Origin: an uncultured Eubacteriales bacterium | GTDB lineage: Bacteria; Bacillota; Clostridia; Oscillospirales; Oscillospiraceae | Direction: 5' to 3' | Length of the DNA stretch: 47,434 nucleotides | Assembly (NCBI GenBank): GCA_900545585.1 | Contig: UQZR01000020.1 | Span: 1 to 47,434 of the forward strand | In this document: in pieces, positions 40,505-47,434 of the stretch | Numbering within the stretch: the stretch's first letter is position 1 | Layout of the letters: each line of letters begins with the position of its first letter | Position numbers and translations under genes: made by a program | Notes under the pieces: model-generated | The model's database searches: none | Told to the model about the DNA's origin: nothing | What the model saw: the letters and a program-made list of their open reading frames with translations, nothing else

Positions 40505-42231
40505 ACCCTTACTTCCCCGCTGCGGAGCATGGACGCCGCCTCGCGGGCCGCCGAAGCCGCGTCCTCGGTGTAGGCATCTGCGCCGATCTCATCGCAGAAG
40601 CTCTGGCTGATAGGCGCGCCGCCCACCAGGATCTTCACCCTGCCGCGGATGCCCATCTCCTCCGCCAAACGCACCACGTCCCGCATCTCCTGCATGGTGG
40701 TGGTCAGCAGGGAGGAACAGGCGATGATGCCGCAGTTCTGGTGCATCGCGGCCTCCACAAACTTCTCCGGCGCCACGTCCACGCCCAGGTCCACCACCTC
40801 AATGCCGCTGCCCTCCATCATGATCTTCACCAGATTCTTGCCGATGTCGTGCATATCGCCCCGCACCGTACCGATGCAGGCGCGGCCCAGCTTCTCCGTG
40901 CCGCTGCCGGCCATGCGGGGCCGCAGCAGCTCCAGAGCTGCCTGCATACACCGCGCCGCCATCAGCATCTCCGGCACGAAGGCGATACCGGCGGAGAAGT
41001 CCACACCCAGGCGGTCCATGCCCCGCATCAGCCCGCCGGACAGGATGTCCGCCGCCGCAATGCCCTGATCCAGCGCCTCCCCGCACAGGGCCAGCACCTT
41101 TTTCTGCTGTCCCCGCTGCAAAGCCGCCGCCACACGGTCCAGCACGCCGTCGCCGCCGCTCTCCGCAGCCCAGATGGCATCGCCGCTCCCTTTTTGCGCC
41201 AGCACCCGCCGCGGCACCGGCGGCAGATCGAACTTCGGCAGGTGTACCTGCCGGTTATACCCGTCGATGGCCTCGTCGATATACCGGTCCACGTGGGGAT
41301 ACACCGTCCCCGCCAGTCCGTAGGTGATGGATGGGATGAAGTGCCCCAGCGGCCCGCAGGCCGCCAGCACGTTCTTTGCGTAGTCCCGTATCTCCTCCGG
41401 CGACGCGTCGGCGCGGTCGATGGCGGCGCCCATGCCGCCCATCAGCACCAGTCTCCCCCTCAGCTGCCGCTGTAAGGCGGGGATATCGTTCTCCGGCAGC
41501 ACGCCCTGCCACACCTGGATGCCGAGCTCCGCCATGTCCTCCACGATAGGCGCCAGATAGGAATCGGCGTGGTGGACGGCGATGCAGCCCCGGGACCGGA
41601 TGTACCCATAGAACCGGCGGTACGGCTCCTTGAAAAACTCCCGCCACATCTCCGGCTGCATGAACAGGGCGTTCTTGGTGCCCCAGTCGTCGTGGGAGAA
41701 GATGACGTCCGGCTGCAGGTTGTTGATGAGCAGCTTCACATATCCCAGCCGGTACTCCGTGATGTACTCAATGAGCTCGTGCATCTCCTGCGGGTGCTCG
41801 TACAGCGCCGTCAGCGTATCCTCAAAGCCCATCAGGAAATGGCACTGTTCAAAAATACCGGTGCCCATGAACCCTGCCAGCAGCTTCTCCTGCCCGCATG
41901 CCTCCCGCGCCTGCTGCCGGACGGCCTCCCAGCCCTCCGTGCAGTTGGCCGCCAGATCCGGCGCATGCACCGTCTCCCGCCACCGCGTCACATCGGGGCA
42001 CACCGCAAGGCCATCGTGGGTGACGGGCATGGGCCCCGGCGCGTCCTCCGGAAAGCTGATGGTGGTGCCCCACCGGTCCACGCTGACGGTGCCCCGCTTC
42101 CGGTTTCCCCGCAGGTAGGTGTTGATGGGATCGCCCAGGCACATGTGCAGCGCCTCGTACTGCCGCAGCAGCCGGTCCGGCTGTCCGTCCGGCTTCAAAA
42201 GCTCCAGAAAGATCTCTTTCGCTGTCATCAT
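40501..42231 (-). CDS. URO-D-like methyltransferase fused to a corrinoid-binding domain (CmuA-like architecture)
   Basis: A 576-residue fusion. Residues 1-345 are a uroporphyrinogen decarboxylase-fold domain of the methyltransferase branch. Residues 360-445 are the helical cap, and 450-575 the B12-binding domain with DMHDIG (His461 as cobalt ligand), SSLLTTTM and GGAP. The order equals that of CmuA, which moves a methyl group to its own corrinoid. The H-x-C zinc motif of MtaA/CmuA is not seen; the place reads VHHADSYLAP. The donor is unknown. Two adjacent ATGs (42231, 42228) share the GAGGTGAG ribosome site. A consensus promoter lies upstream. Confidence 0.85.
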   Translation of the reverse strand: MMTAKEIFLELLKPDGQPDRLLRQYEALHMCLGDPINTYLRGNRKRGTVSVDRWGTTISFPEDAPGPMPVTHDGLAVCPDVTRWRETVHAPDLAANCTEGWEAVRQQAREACGQEKLLAGFMGTGIFEQCHFLMGFEDTLTALYEHPQEMHELIEYITEYRLGYVKLLINNLQPDVIFSHDDWGTKNALFMQPEMWREFFKEPYRRFYGYIRSRGCIAVHHADSYLAPIVEDMAELGIQVWQGVLPENDIPALQRQLRGRLVLMGGMGAAIDRADASPEEIRDYAKNVLAACGPLGHFIPSITYGLAGTVYPHVDRYIDEAIDGYNRQVHLPKFDLPPVPRRVLAQKGSGDAIWAAESGGDGVLDRVAAALQRGQQKKVLALCGEALDQGIAAADILSGGLMRGMDRLGVDFSAGIAFVPEMLMAARCMQAALELLRPRMAGSGTEKLGRACIGTVRGDMHDIGKNLVKIMMEGSGIEVVDLGVDVAPEKFVEAAMHQNCGIIACSSLLTTTMQEMRDVVRLAEEMGIRGRVKILVGGAPISQSFCDEIGADAYTEDAASAAREAASMLRSGEVRV

Positions 42232-42253
42232 CGCGCTCACCTCACAAAGACTC

Positions 42254-42259
42254 TTGACA
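42254..42259 (+). promoter_or_regulatory. Possible -35 of the homocysteine methyltransferase gene
   Basis: A perfect TTGACA on the plus strand. The only -10 at about 18 bases is TAAAGT (42278-42283), a weak match, so this promoter is uncertain. It lies in the leader of the divergent methyltransferase gene. Confidence 0.35.
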
Positions 42260-42271
42260 AAGCAGCCCCGC

Positions 42272-42321
42272 ACTGCTTAAAGTAGTGGTATCATTATAGA
42301 AATCTGGTTCCCCCCTGTCAA
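42272..42321 (-). promoter_or_regulatory. Consensus promoter and palindrome of the corrinoid methyltransferase operon
   Basis: On the minus strand TTGACA (42321-42316) and TATAAT (42298-42293) match consensus exactly with a 17-base spacer. At the transcription start lies ACTGCTTAAAGTAGT (42272-42286), a 7-base inverted repeat with one mismatch, a possible repressor site. Confidence 0.7.
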
Positions 42322-42363
42322 GTACGGCGCGGCCCTTTCATCCCATCACGGAGGTATTCACAT

Positions 42364-43581
42364 ATGGAACTGCATTTTCCCCTTATTCTGGACGGTGCCA
42401 CCGGTACGGAGCTGCAAAAGCGCGGCTACACCGGCGATGTCAGCGCGGAGCAATGGGTGCTGGCCCATCCGGACAGCATCCTGTCCATTCAGCGCGATTA
42501 CGTGGCCGCCGGCAGCCAGGTGCTCTACACCCCCACCTTCGGCGGCAATGCCGTGAAGCTGGCGGAGCACGGCGTAACGGAGGACACCGCCGCCTATAAC
42601 CGCCGTCTGGCGGACCTGTCCCGTCAGGCCGCGAACGGCAAGGCCCTGCTGGCCGGCGACCTGTCTCCCACCGGCCTGTTTCTGGCCCCTCTGGGCAGCG
42701 CCTCCTTCGACCAGCTGGTGGACGCCTACGCCCAACAGGCAGCCGGACTGGAAGCCGCCGGTGTGGACCTGTACGTCATTGAGACCATGATGACCCTGTC
42801 CGACGCCCGTGCCGCCGTGCTGGCCGTGCGCAGCGTCTCCGCCAAGCCCATCTTCGTCACCTTTACCTGCGACCAGAATGGCCGCAGCATCTCCGGCACC
42901 GACATCACCGCCGCCCTGCTGGTATTGCAGGGCATGGGCATCGACGCCTTCGGTCTCAACTGCTCGGCGGGACCGGACCAGATGCTGCCCCAGCTCCGCC
43001 GTCTGCGGGAGTACGCCCGCATCCCCCTGATCGCCAAGCCCAACGCCGGCATGCCCACCATCGTGAACGGCAAGGCGGTGTACGACTGCACGCCGGAGCA
43101 GTTCACCGCGCTGGTGCCGGACATGCTGGCCTCCGGCGTCATGATCTTCGGCGGCTGCTGCGGCACCACGCCGGAGCATATCGCAGCCCTGCGCGGTGCG
43201 CTAGACGGCGCGGCCATCACGCCTCCCGCCCCGCTGCACACAGATCTGCTGCCCGCCGCCACAGAGAAGCTCCCCGCCCTGCTGCCCGCCGACGCTGCCC
43301 ACGGGCCGGTACTGGACGTGACCCCCGGTCTGGAGGATGCCCTGTCCGACGCGCTGGAGCGGGACGACCCCATGGTGGCCCTCCGCGTTGCCTCCATGGC
43401 GGACGTAAACGCGCTGGCGGACTGCCAGTACCTGCTGACAAAGCCCCTGTGCCTGGTCTGCGGCGATGCCGCCGTGCTGGAGCAGGCCCTGCGGGTCTAT
43501 CAGGGCCGCGCCCTGTACGAGGGCGGCCTGCCGGAGTCCGTTCTCCGGCCCCTGTCCGACAAATACGGCCTGCTGTTCTGA
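42364..43581 (+). CDS. Homocysteine S-methyltransferase domain protein
   Basis: A 405-residue protein. Residues 1-290 are a homocysteine-binding TIM barrel as in MetH and BHMT, with DGATGTELQKRG near the start. The zinc ligands are Cys200 (NCSAG), Cys265 and Cys266 (GGCCGTTPEH). About 110 residues of unrecognised C-terminal extension follow. It lacks the folate, B12 and activation domains of MetH, so it needs a separate methyl carrier; the divergent corrinoid fusion protein is an obvious candidate. It makes methionine from homocysteine. GGAGG lies before the ATG. Confidence 0.87.
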   Translation: MELHFPLILDGATGTELQKRGYTGDVSAEQWVLAHPDSILSIQRDYVAAGSQVLYTPTFGGNAVKLAEHGVTEDTAAYNRRLADLSRQAANGKALLAGDLSPTGLFLAPLGSASFDQLVDAYAQQAAGLEAAGVDLYVIETMMTLSDARAAVLAVRSVSAKPIFVTFTCDQNGRSISGTDITAALLVLQGMGIDAFGLNCSAGPDQMLPQLRRLREYARIPLIAKPNAGMPTIVNGKAVYDCTPEQFTALVPDMLASGVMIFGGCCGTTPEHIAALRGALDGAAITPPAPLHTDLLPAATEKLPALLPADAAHGPVLDVTPGLEDALSDALERDDPMVALRVASMADVNALADCQYLLTKPLCLVCGDAAVLEQALRVYQGRALYEGGLPESVLRPLSDKYGLLF

Positions 43582-43593
43582 ACCGCATAAAAA

Positions 43594-43629
43594 GAGGGGC
43601 GCTTCCCTTGGGGAAGCGCCCCTCTTTTT
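43594..43629. terminator. Bidirectional terminator after the homocysteine methyltransferase gene
   Basis: GAGGGGCGCTTCCC pairs perfectly with GGGAAGCGCCCCTC around TTG, with A and T runs on either side. Confidence 0.92.
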
Positions 43630-43630
43630 C

Positions 43631-44053
43631 TCATTTTTCGGCCTTCATGCGGAAGGTGTAGATGCCATCGGCGCACACGGTGCCGCCGTCGTCCTCCACC
43701 CACGCCCGCATCACCACGATGCTGTGACCCATCCGCACCGCCTCCGCGTGGGAGGTCAGCGTACCGCCTACCGCGCCCGCCGCCAGAAACCGCACGTCGC
43801 AGGTGACGGTGCGGCACAGCGCGCCGCGGCTGCATGCCGCCGTCCCCGCCACCTGATCCATCATGGTGCAGTACACGCCGCCGTGTACGATACCCATGGG
43901 GTTGCCGTGCCGCACCTCGGTGTGCAGCTCCCCACGGGCCCAGCCCTCGCCCATGGCCACGATGCGCATGCCGTTCTCCACGCCGAAGGTGTCCTTCTGG
44001 TTGGCCCGCTCCATCACGGCCGCATACAAGCTTTCCTTTTCCTGCTCTGTCAT
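43631..44053 (-). CDS. PaaI-family hotdog thioesterase
   Basis: A 140-residue hotdog-fold protein. The active-site helix stretch GNPMGIVHGGVYCTMMDQVAG matches PaaI/YdiI-like acyl-CoA thioesterases. It would hydrolyse acyl-CoA or aryl-CoA esters in the cytoplasm; substrate unknown. Its ribosome site GGAG lies in the seven-base gap after the sortase stop, so it is cotranscribed with srtB. No functional link with the sortase is evident. Confidence 0.84.
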   Translation of the reverse strand: MTEQEKESLYAAVMERANQKDTFGVENGMRIVAMGEGWARGELHTEVRHGNPMGIVHGGVYCTMMDQVAGTAACSRGALCRTVTCDVRFLAAGAVGGTLTSHAEAVRMGHSIVVMRAWVEDDGGTVCADGIYTFRMKAEK

Positions 44054-44060
44054 TTGCTCC

Positions 44061-44867
44061 TTATCCTTCCGCTATCAGCGTCATCTCGCCCAGCACCACA
44101 TACCGGTAGTTGTCCGCCTCGTAGGAGCAGGTGCACAGCCCCACGATGCGTCCCGTGGGGATGCCCCGTCCCGCGTAGAACGTGGACTGGCTGATAAACC
44201 GCTCCAGATCCACAGTCTGGAACGATGTGTTGAATACCTCGTGCTCTCCGGGCACAATGAGGCCCGCGAACAGATCCACCCGATACGTCCCCGCGTTGGT
44301 GTAGACGTAGAGACACGGGTGCGCGTCGTAATACCACTGCTCCTTGTAGCCGTCGATGGACGCGAACATGGTGCGGTCCTTCATGTGGTGGCCGTACAGC
44401 ATATTGCACTGTGCGCTGAAATCCCGCGGCGCCCGGGCGTCCAGAAAGATGGTGCCGTACTCGCTGTAATTGCCGTCCAGATCGTGATGCAGGTAGTATT
44501 CGTTGTTGCCATCGTAGGCGATCGGATAGCTGATGGGCGTCCCCGGACAGTACACGTAGCCGATGATGTCGGGATAGCGGGCCTGCCACCAGCTCAGGTC
44601 GATGTCCGCCGGCGGGCCGCTGTGCAGCGCCTTTTCCACCGTCTCGTCCACACTGTCCCGCAGCTGCTGCACCGCCGCATCCAGCGGCTCTGCGGCGGAC
44701 AGTGCCGCCTCCATCGCCGTACCGGCCCGCACCGCGGCTGACGCCAGCACCGGTACGGCATCCTCCCCGGCCGCGGGCGCCGCCGCCCCCGCCAACTGCA
44801 CCGCCAGCCATGACGGCACGCCTACCACGGCCAGCGCCAGCAAAAATGCCGCCCAACGTCTCCTCAT
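44061..44867 (-). CDS. srtB: Class B sortase
   Basis: A 268-residue sortase B. An N-terminal helix (about residues 5-30) anchors it. The catalytic triad is His160 (MLYGHHM), Cys247 (LCTCSYE) and Arg255 (NYRYVV). It joins surface proteins carrying a C-terminal sorting signal to peptidoglycan. No sorting-signal substrate is encoded in the window. Start at ATG 44867; a TTG at 44888 is possible. A TTGACG/TATAAT promoter lies upstream. Confidence 0.88.
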   Translation of the reverse strand: MRRRWAAFLLALAVVGVPSWLAVQLAGAAAPAAGEDAVPVLASAAVRAGTAMEAALSAAEPLDAAVQQLRDSVDETVEKALHSGPPADIDLSWWQARYPDIIGYVYCPGTPISYPIAYDGNNEYYLHHDLDGNYSEYGTIFLDARAPRDFSAQCNMLYGHHMKDRTMFASIDGYKEQWYYDAHPCLYVYTNAGTYRVDLFAGLIVPGEHEVFNTSFQTVDLERFISQSTFYAGRGIPTGRIVGLCTCSYEADNYRYVVLGEMTLIAEG

Positions 44868-44899
44868 ACTCCACGCGCCCCCACACAAAAATATGCTCC

Positions 44900-44929
44900 A
44901 TTATACGCGGCACGGCGGCGCACCGTCAA
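44900..44929 (-). promoter_or_regulatory. srtB promoter
   Basis: On the minus strand TTGACG (44929-44924) and TATAAT (44905-44900) are spaced by 18 bases, about 32 bases before the srtB ATG. Confidence 0.68.
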
Positions 44930-45104
44930 GCACCGCGCGGAAAAAATCTCCATTTTCCCGCCCTATGCCGCCGCGTCCTCGCCGCAGAAAGCCGCCGCAT
45001 CCCCGCACGGCCACCGCCGCCCGCCCTCAACAGCCGCTCGCCGCGCTCCCAACACAAACGCTCCCGTTTCCCCTAAAAGCTCCCCTCGTCTCCGCAGCAA
45101 AAAA
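44930..45104. other. Intergenic region between srtB and the PFOR gene
   Basis: With the srtB promoter and the PFOR terminator this completes a gap of about 300 bases. The rest is C-rich on the plus strand; I see no credible gene, repeat or regulatory site in it. Confidence 0.4.
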
Positions 45105-45138
45105 GGACCGCCGCGCTTACGCGCGGCGGTCCTTTTTT
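45105..45138. terminator. Terminator of the PFOR gene
   Basis: GGACCGCCGCGC pairs perfectly with GCGCGGCGGTCC around TTAC, with A and T runs on both sides; it ends the minus-strand gene 27 bases after its stop. Confidence 0.9.
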
Positions 45139-45164
45139 ATCGTATGTCCGTGAAGGGGTGCGAC

Positions 45165-47434
45165 TTATTTGTCGTACATCTCCACCAGCTTCTGCAGGTG
45201 CTCGAAGCGGGCCTTGGCCTCGTCCTCGTTGCGCTGGAACAGCACGTCCGCGCGCTCGGGGAACTCGCGGGTCAGACGGGAGTAGCGGGCCTCGTTCATC
45301 AGGAACTCCTGATAGCCGCCGGCGGGAGCCTTGGAATCCAGCGTGAACTTCTTCTCGCCCTCGGGGTTGTAGCGGAACAGGTTCCAATAGCCGCACTCCA
45401 CAGCCTTCTTCATTTCCTTCTGGCAGTTCATCATGCCGCCCTTGATGCTGTGCATCTCGCAGGGGCTGTAGCCGATGATCAGGGACGGGCCGTGATAGGC
45501 TTCGGCCTCGGTGATGGCCTTGATGGTCTGCGCGGGGTTGGCGCCCATGGCCACCTGTGCCACGTACACATAGCCGTACTGCATGGCGATCTCAGACAGG
45601 CTCTTCTTCTTGATCTCCTTACCGGCTGCGGCGAACTGCGCCACCTGACCGATGTTGGAGGCCTTGGATGCCTGTCCGCCGGTGTTGGAGTACACCTCGG
45701 TGTCGAACACGAAGATGTTCACGTCCTGCTTGGAGGCGATGACGTGGTCCAGACCGCCGTAGCCGATGTCGTAGGCCCAGCCGTCGCCGCCGAAGATCCA
45801 CATGGACTTCTTGGCCAGATATTCCTTCTTGCTGAGGATGTCAGCCGCCAGCGTGCAGGCAGCGCAGTCGCACAGCAGAGCGCCCTTGTCCTTCAGCTCA
45901 GCGGCGTGCGCAGCGAACTGAGGCACGGCAGCCAGCTCTTCCACGGTGCAGATGCTCTCCTCCAGGGCCTTGACATAGGCCTTGGCGGGCTCAGCGTTGG
46001 CGGTACCGTCGTCCATGGTGTCCAGCCACGCCTGAGCGGCGGCCTTCAGCTCCGGACGGGCCCACTCCACAGCGATGAGCTCGCGGGTCTTGTCGGCCAG
46101 ATCCTGACGGATCTTGTTCTGGCCCACGAATATACCCAGACCGTGCTCCGCGTTATCCTCGAACAGGGAGTTGCACCATGCGGGGCCATGGCCCTCCTTG
46201 TTGGTGCAGTAGGGAGAGGTAGCCGCAGGACCGCCCCAGATGGAGGAGCAGCCGGTGGCGTTGGAAACGTACATATGGTCGCCGAACAGCTGGGTGACGA
46301 GACGGGCATAGCTGGTCTCGGCGCAGCCGGCGCAGGAGCCGGAGAACTCCAGCATGGGCTGCTTGAACTGGCTGCCCTTGACGGTGTTGTCCTGCATATC
46401 CTTCTTCTCGGACACCTCGGCCACGCAGTAGTCGAACACATCCTGCTGCGCAAGCTCGCCCTCCTGAGCCACCATGGTCAGCGCGTTGACGGGGCATGCG
46501 CCCACGCAGACGCCGCAGCCCATGCAGTCCAGCGGGCTGATGGCCATGGTGAACTGATAGGTGCCCTTGCCCTTGCCGGCCTTCACGTCCACGATCTTGG
46601 CGGCCTCGGGAGCCTTGGCGGCCTCATCGGCGGTCAGTGCGAAGGGACGGATGGTGGCGTGGGGGCAGACATAGGCGCACTGGTTGCACTGGATGCACTT
46701 GGTGCTGTCCCAGGCGGGGACGGACACGGCCACGCCGCGCTTCTCATAGGCGGCAGCGCCCAGCTCGAACTGGCCGTCCACGTGATCGACGAAGGCGGAA
46801 ACGGGCAGGCTGTCGCCGTCCATCTTGCCCACGGGGTTCAGAATGTCCTTGACCATCTTCACCAGCTCGGGCTTGCCCTTGAGCTGCTTGGGCTCCTTGG
46901 TATCCACGGCGTTGGCCCAGTCGGCGGGCACATCGATCTTCTTGTAGGCGGTGGCGCCCAGGTCGATGGCCTTGTAGTTCATATCCACCACGTCCTGGCC
47001 CTTCTTCAGGTAGGATGCCTTGGCCTTCTCCTTCATGTAGGTGATGGCCTCCTCCTCGGGCATGACCTTGGCCAGGGAGAAGAATGCGGACTGGAGGATG
47101 GTGTTGTTGCGCTTGCCCATACCGATCTCGATGGCCAGGTCGATGGCGTCGATGGTATAGAGCTGGATGTTGTTCTGCGCGATATAGCGCTTGGAAGCGG
47201 CATCCATGTGGTGGTTCAGCTCATCGAAGTCCCACTGGCAGTTGATCATATACACGCCGCCGGGCTTGACATCCTGCACCATCTTGAAGCCCTTGGTCAC
47301 ATAGCTGGGGTTGTGGCAGGCCACGAAGTCGGCCTTGTTGATATAGTACGGAGAACGGATGGGCTTGTCGCCAAAGCGCAGATGGCTGATGGTGACGCCG
47401 CCGGTCTTCTTGGAGTCGTACTGGAAGTAGGCCT
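45165..47434 (-). CDS. nifJ: Pyruvate:ferredoxin (flavodoxin) oxidoreductase, C-terminal part
   Basis: The gene runs off the right edge; about 756 C-terminal residues are present of a usual 1170 or so. The reading frame is open to 47434. The gamma domain comes first, then a ferredoxin domain with two [4Fe-4S] motifs (CIQCNQCAYVCP and CMGCGVCVGACP), then the thiamine pyrophosphate domain with ATGCSSIWGG and GDGWAYDIGYGGLDH. Further Cys residues (CAGCAE) bind the proximal cluster. The enzyme oxidises pyruvate to acetyl-CoA and CO2 with reduction of ferredoxin, a mark of anaerobic metabolism. Confidence 0.96.
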   Translation of the reverse strand, partial: AYFQYDSKKTGGVTISHLRFGDKPIRSPYYINKADFVACHNPSYVTKGFKMVQDVKPGGVYMINCQWDFDELNHHMDAASKRYIAQNNIQLYTIDAIDLAIEIGMGKRNNTILQSAFFSLAKVMPEEEAITYMKEKAKASYLKKGQDVVDMNYKAIDLGATAYKKIDVPADWANAVDTKEPKQLKGKPELVKMVKDILNPVGKMDGDSLPVSAFVDHVDGQFELGAAAYEKRGVAVSVPAWDSTKCIQCNQCAYVCPHATIRPFALTADEAAKAPEAAKIVDVKAGKGKGTYQFTMAISPLDCMGCGVCVGACPVNALTMVAQEGELAQQDVFDYCVAEVSEKKDMQDNTVKGSQFKQPMLEFSGSCAGCAETSYARLVTQLFGDHMYVSNATGCSSIWGGPAATSPYCTNKEGHGPAWCNSLFEDNAEHGLGIFVGQNKIRQDLADKTRELIAVEWARPELKAAAQAWLDTMDDGTANAEPAKAYVKALEESICTVEELAAVPQFAAHAAELKDKGALLCDCAACTLAADILSKKEYLAKKSMWIFGGDGWAYDIGYGGLDHVIASKQDVNIFVFDTEVYSNTGGQASKASNIGQVAQFAAAGKEIKKKSLSEIAMQYGYVYVAQVAMGANPAQTIKAITEAEAYHGPSLIIGYSPCEMHSIKGGMMNCQKEMKKAVECGYWNLFRYNPEGEKKFTLDSKAPAGGYQEFLMNEARYSRLTREFPERADVLFQRNEDEAKARFEHLQKLVEMYDK

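Noticed and set aside
42232..42363. SAM or cobalamin riboswitch between the methyltransferase genes
   Set aside because: The gap is only 132 bases and is filled by promoter elements; no B12-box or SAM core seen.

Overview
The window (47.4 kb, GC-rich, dense genes, short intergenic gaps closed by strong bidirectional hairpin terminators) looks like a chromosome segment of an anaerobic, spore-forming Firmicute of the Oscillospiraceae/Ruminococcaceae kind, probably from a gut. The reasons are the sporulation regulator SpoIIID, a pyruvate:ferredoxin oxidoreductase, a bile salt hydrolase, a class B sortase, and the Firmicute-type rimP-nusA-ylxR-ylxQ-infB-rbfA order. The species assignment is inference from gene content only. 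I saw no rRNA, tRNA, CRISPR array, intact mobile element or replication origin.

Layout. 1-102: start of an NSS-family sodium symporter with a structured leader. 587-3520: a zinc operon, zur-znuA-znuC-znuB, behind a Zur-type palindrome. 3730-11804: the transcription/translation operon rimP-nusA-rnpM-ylxQ-infB-rbfA-nrnA-truB-ribF. 11881-16549: two tiny hypotheticals, a DUF1846 protein, Tex, and spoIIID, which appears to start at ATT. 16560-21064: an ArgR-box promoter joined to the tail of a deleted amino-acid ABC transporter, an AbgB-like M20 amidohydrolase, a LysR regulator and BrnQ. 21210-23832: a MoxR-type AAA ATPase with a VWA partner. 23878-28673 (minus): galK-pyk-proC-bsh. 28797-30245: an IscR-like Rrf2 regulator converging on cysK; cysK is preceded by a 27-codon cysteine-containing leader ORF. 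30558-33122: a NitT/TauT-type ABC transporter. 33134-33700: a small divergent cassette (ribbon-helix-helix gene plus 57-aa partner) lying between two exact 56-bp terminator repeats. 33700-39641: cell-surface genes, namely a DUF4015 glycoside-hydrolase-like protein divergent from a secreted lysozyme-like/dockerin protein and a membrane-anchored cohesin protein. 39686-43581: a URO-D/corrinoid methyltransferase fusion with a membrane polyferredoxin, divergent from a homocysteine S-methyltransferase. 43631-44867: sortase B and a hotdog thioesterase. 45165-47434: the C-terminal two thirds of pyruvate:ferredoxin oxidoreductase.

How the genes work together. The most striking pair is the dockerin protein and the cohesin protein, adjacent in one operon: a secreted putative peptidoglycan hydrolase could dock onto a single-pass membrane scaffold that carries a cytosolic tail, with no cellulolytic enzymes nearby. 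The second is a sulfur control region in which an Fe-S-type Rrf2 regulator, matching palindromes at its own and the cysK promoters, and a Cys-codon leader peptide together suggest two-layer control of cysteine synthesis. The third is a candidate one-carbon module in which a methyl donor of unknown identity is used by a CmuA-like fusion protein, with a ferredoxin-like membrane protein for electrons and a divergent homocysteine methyltransferase.
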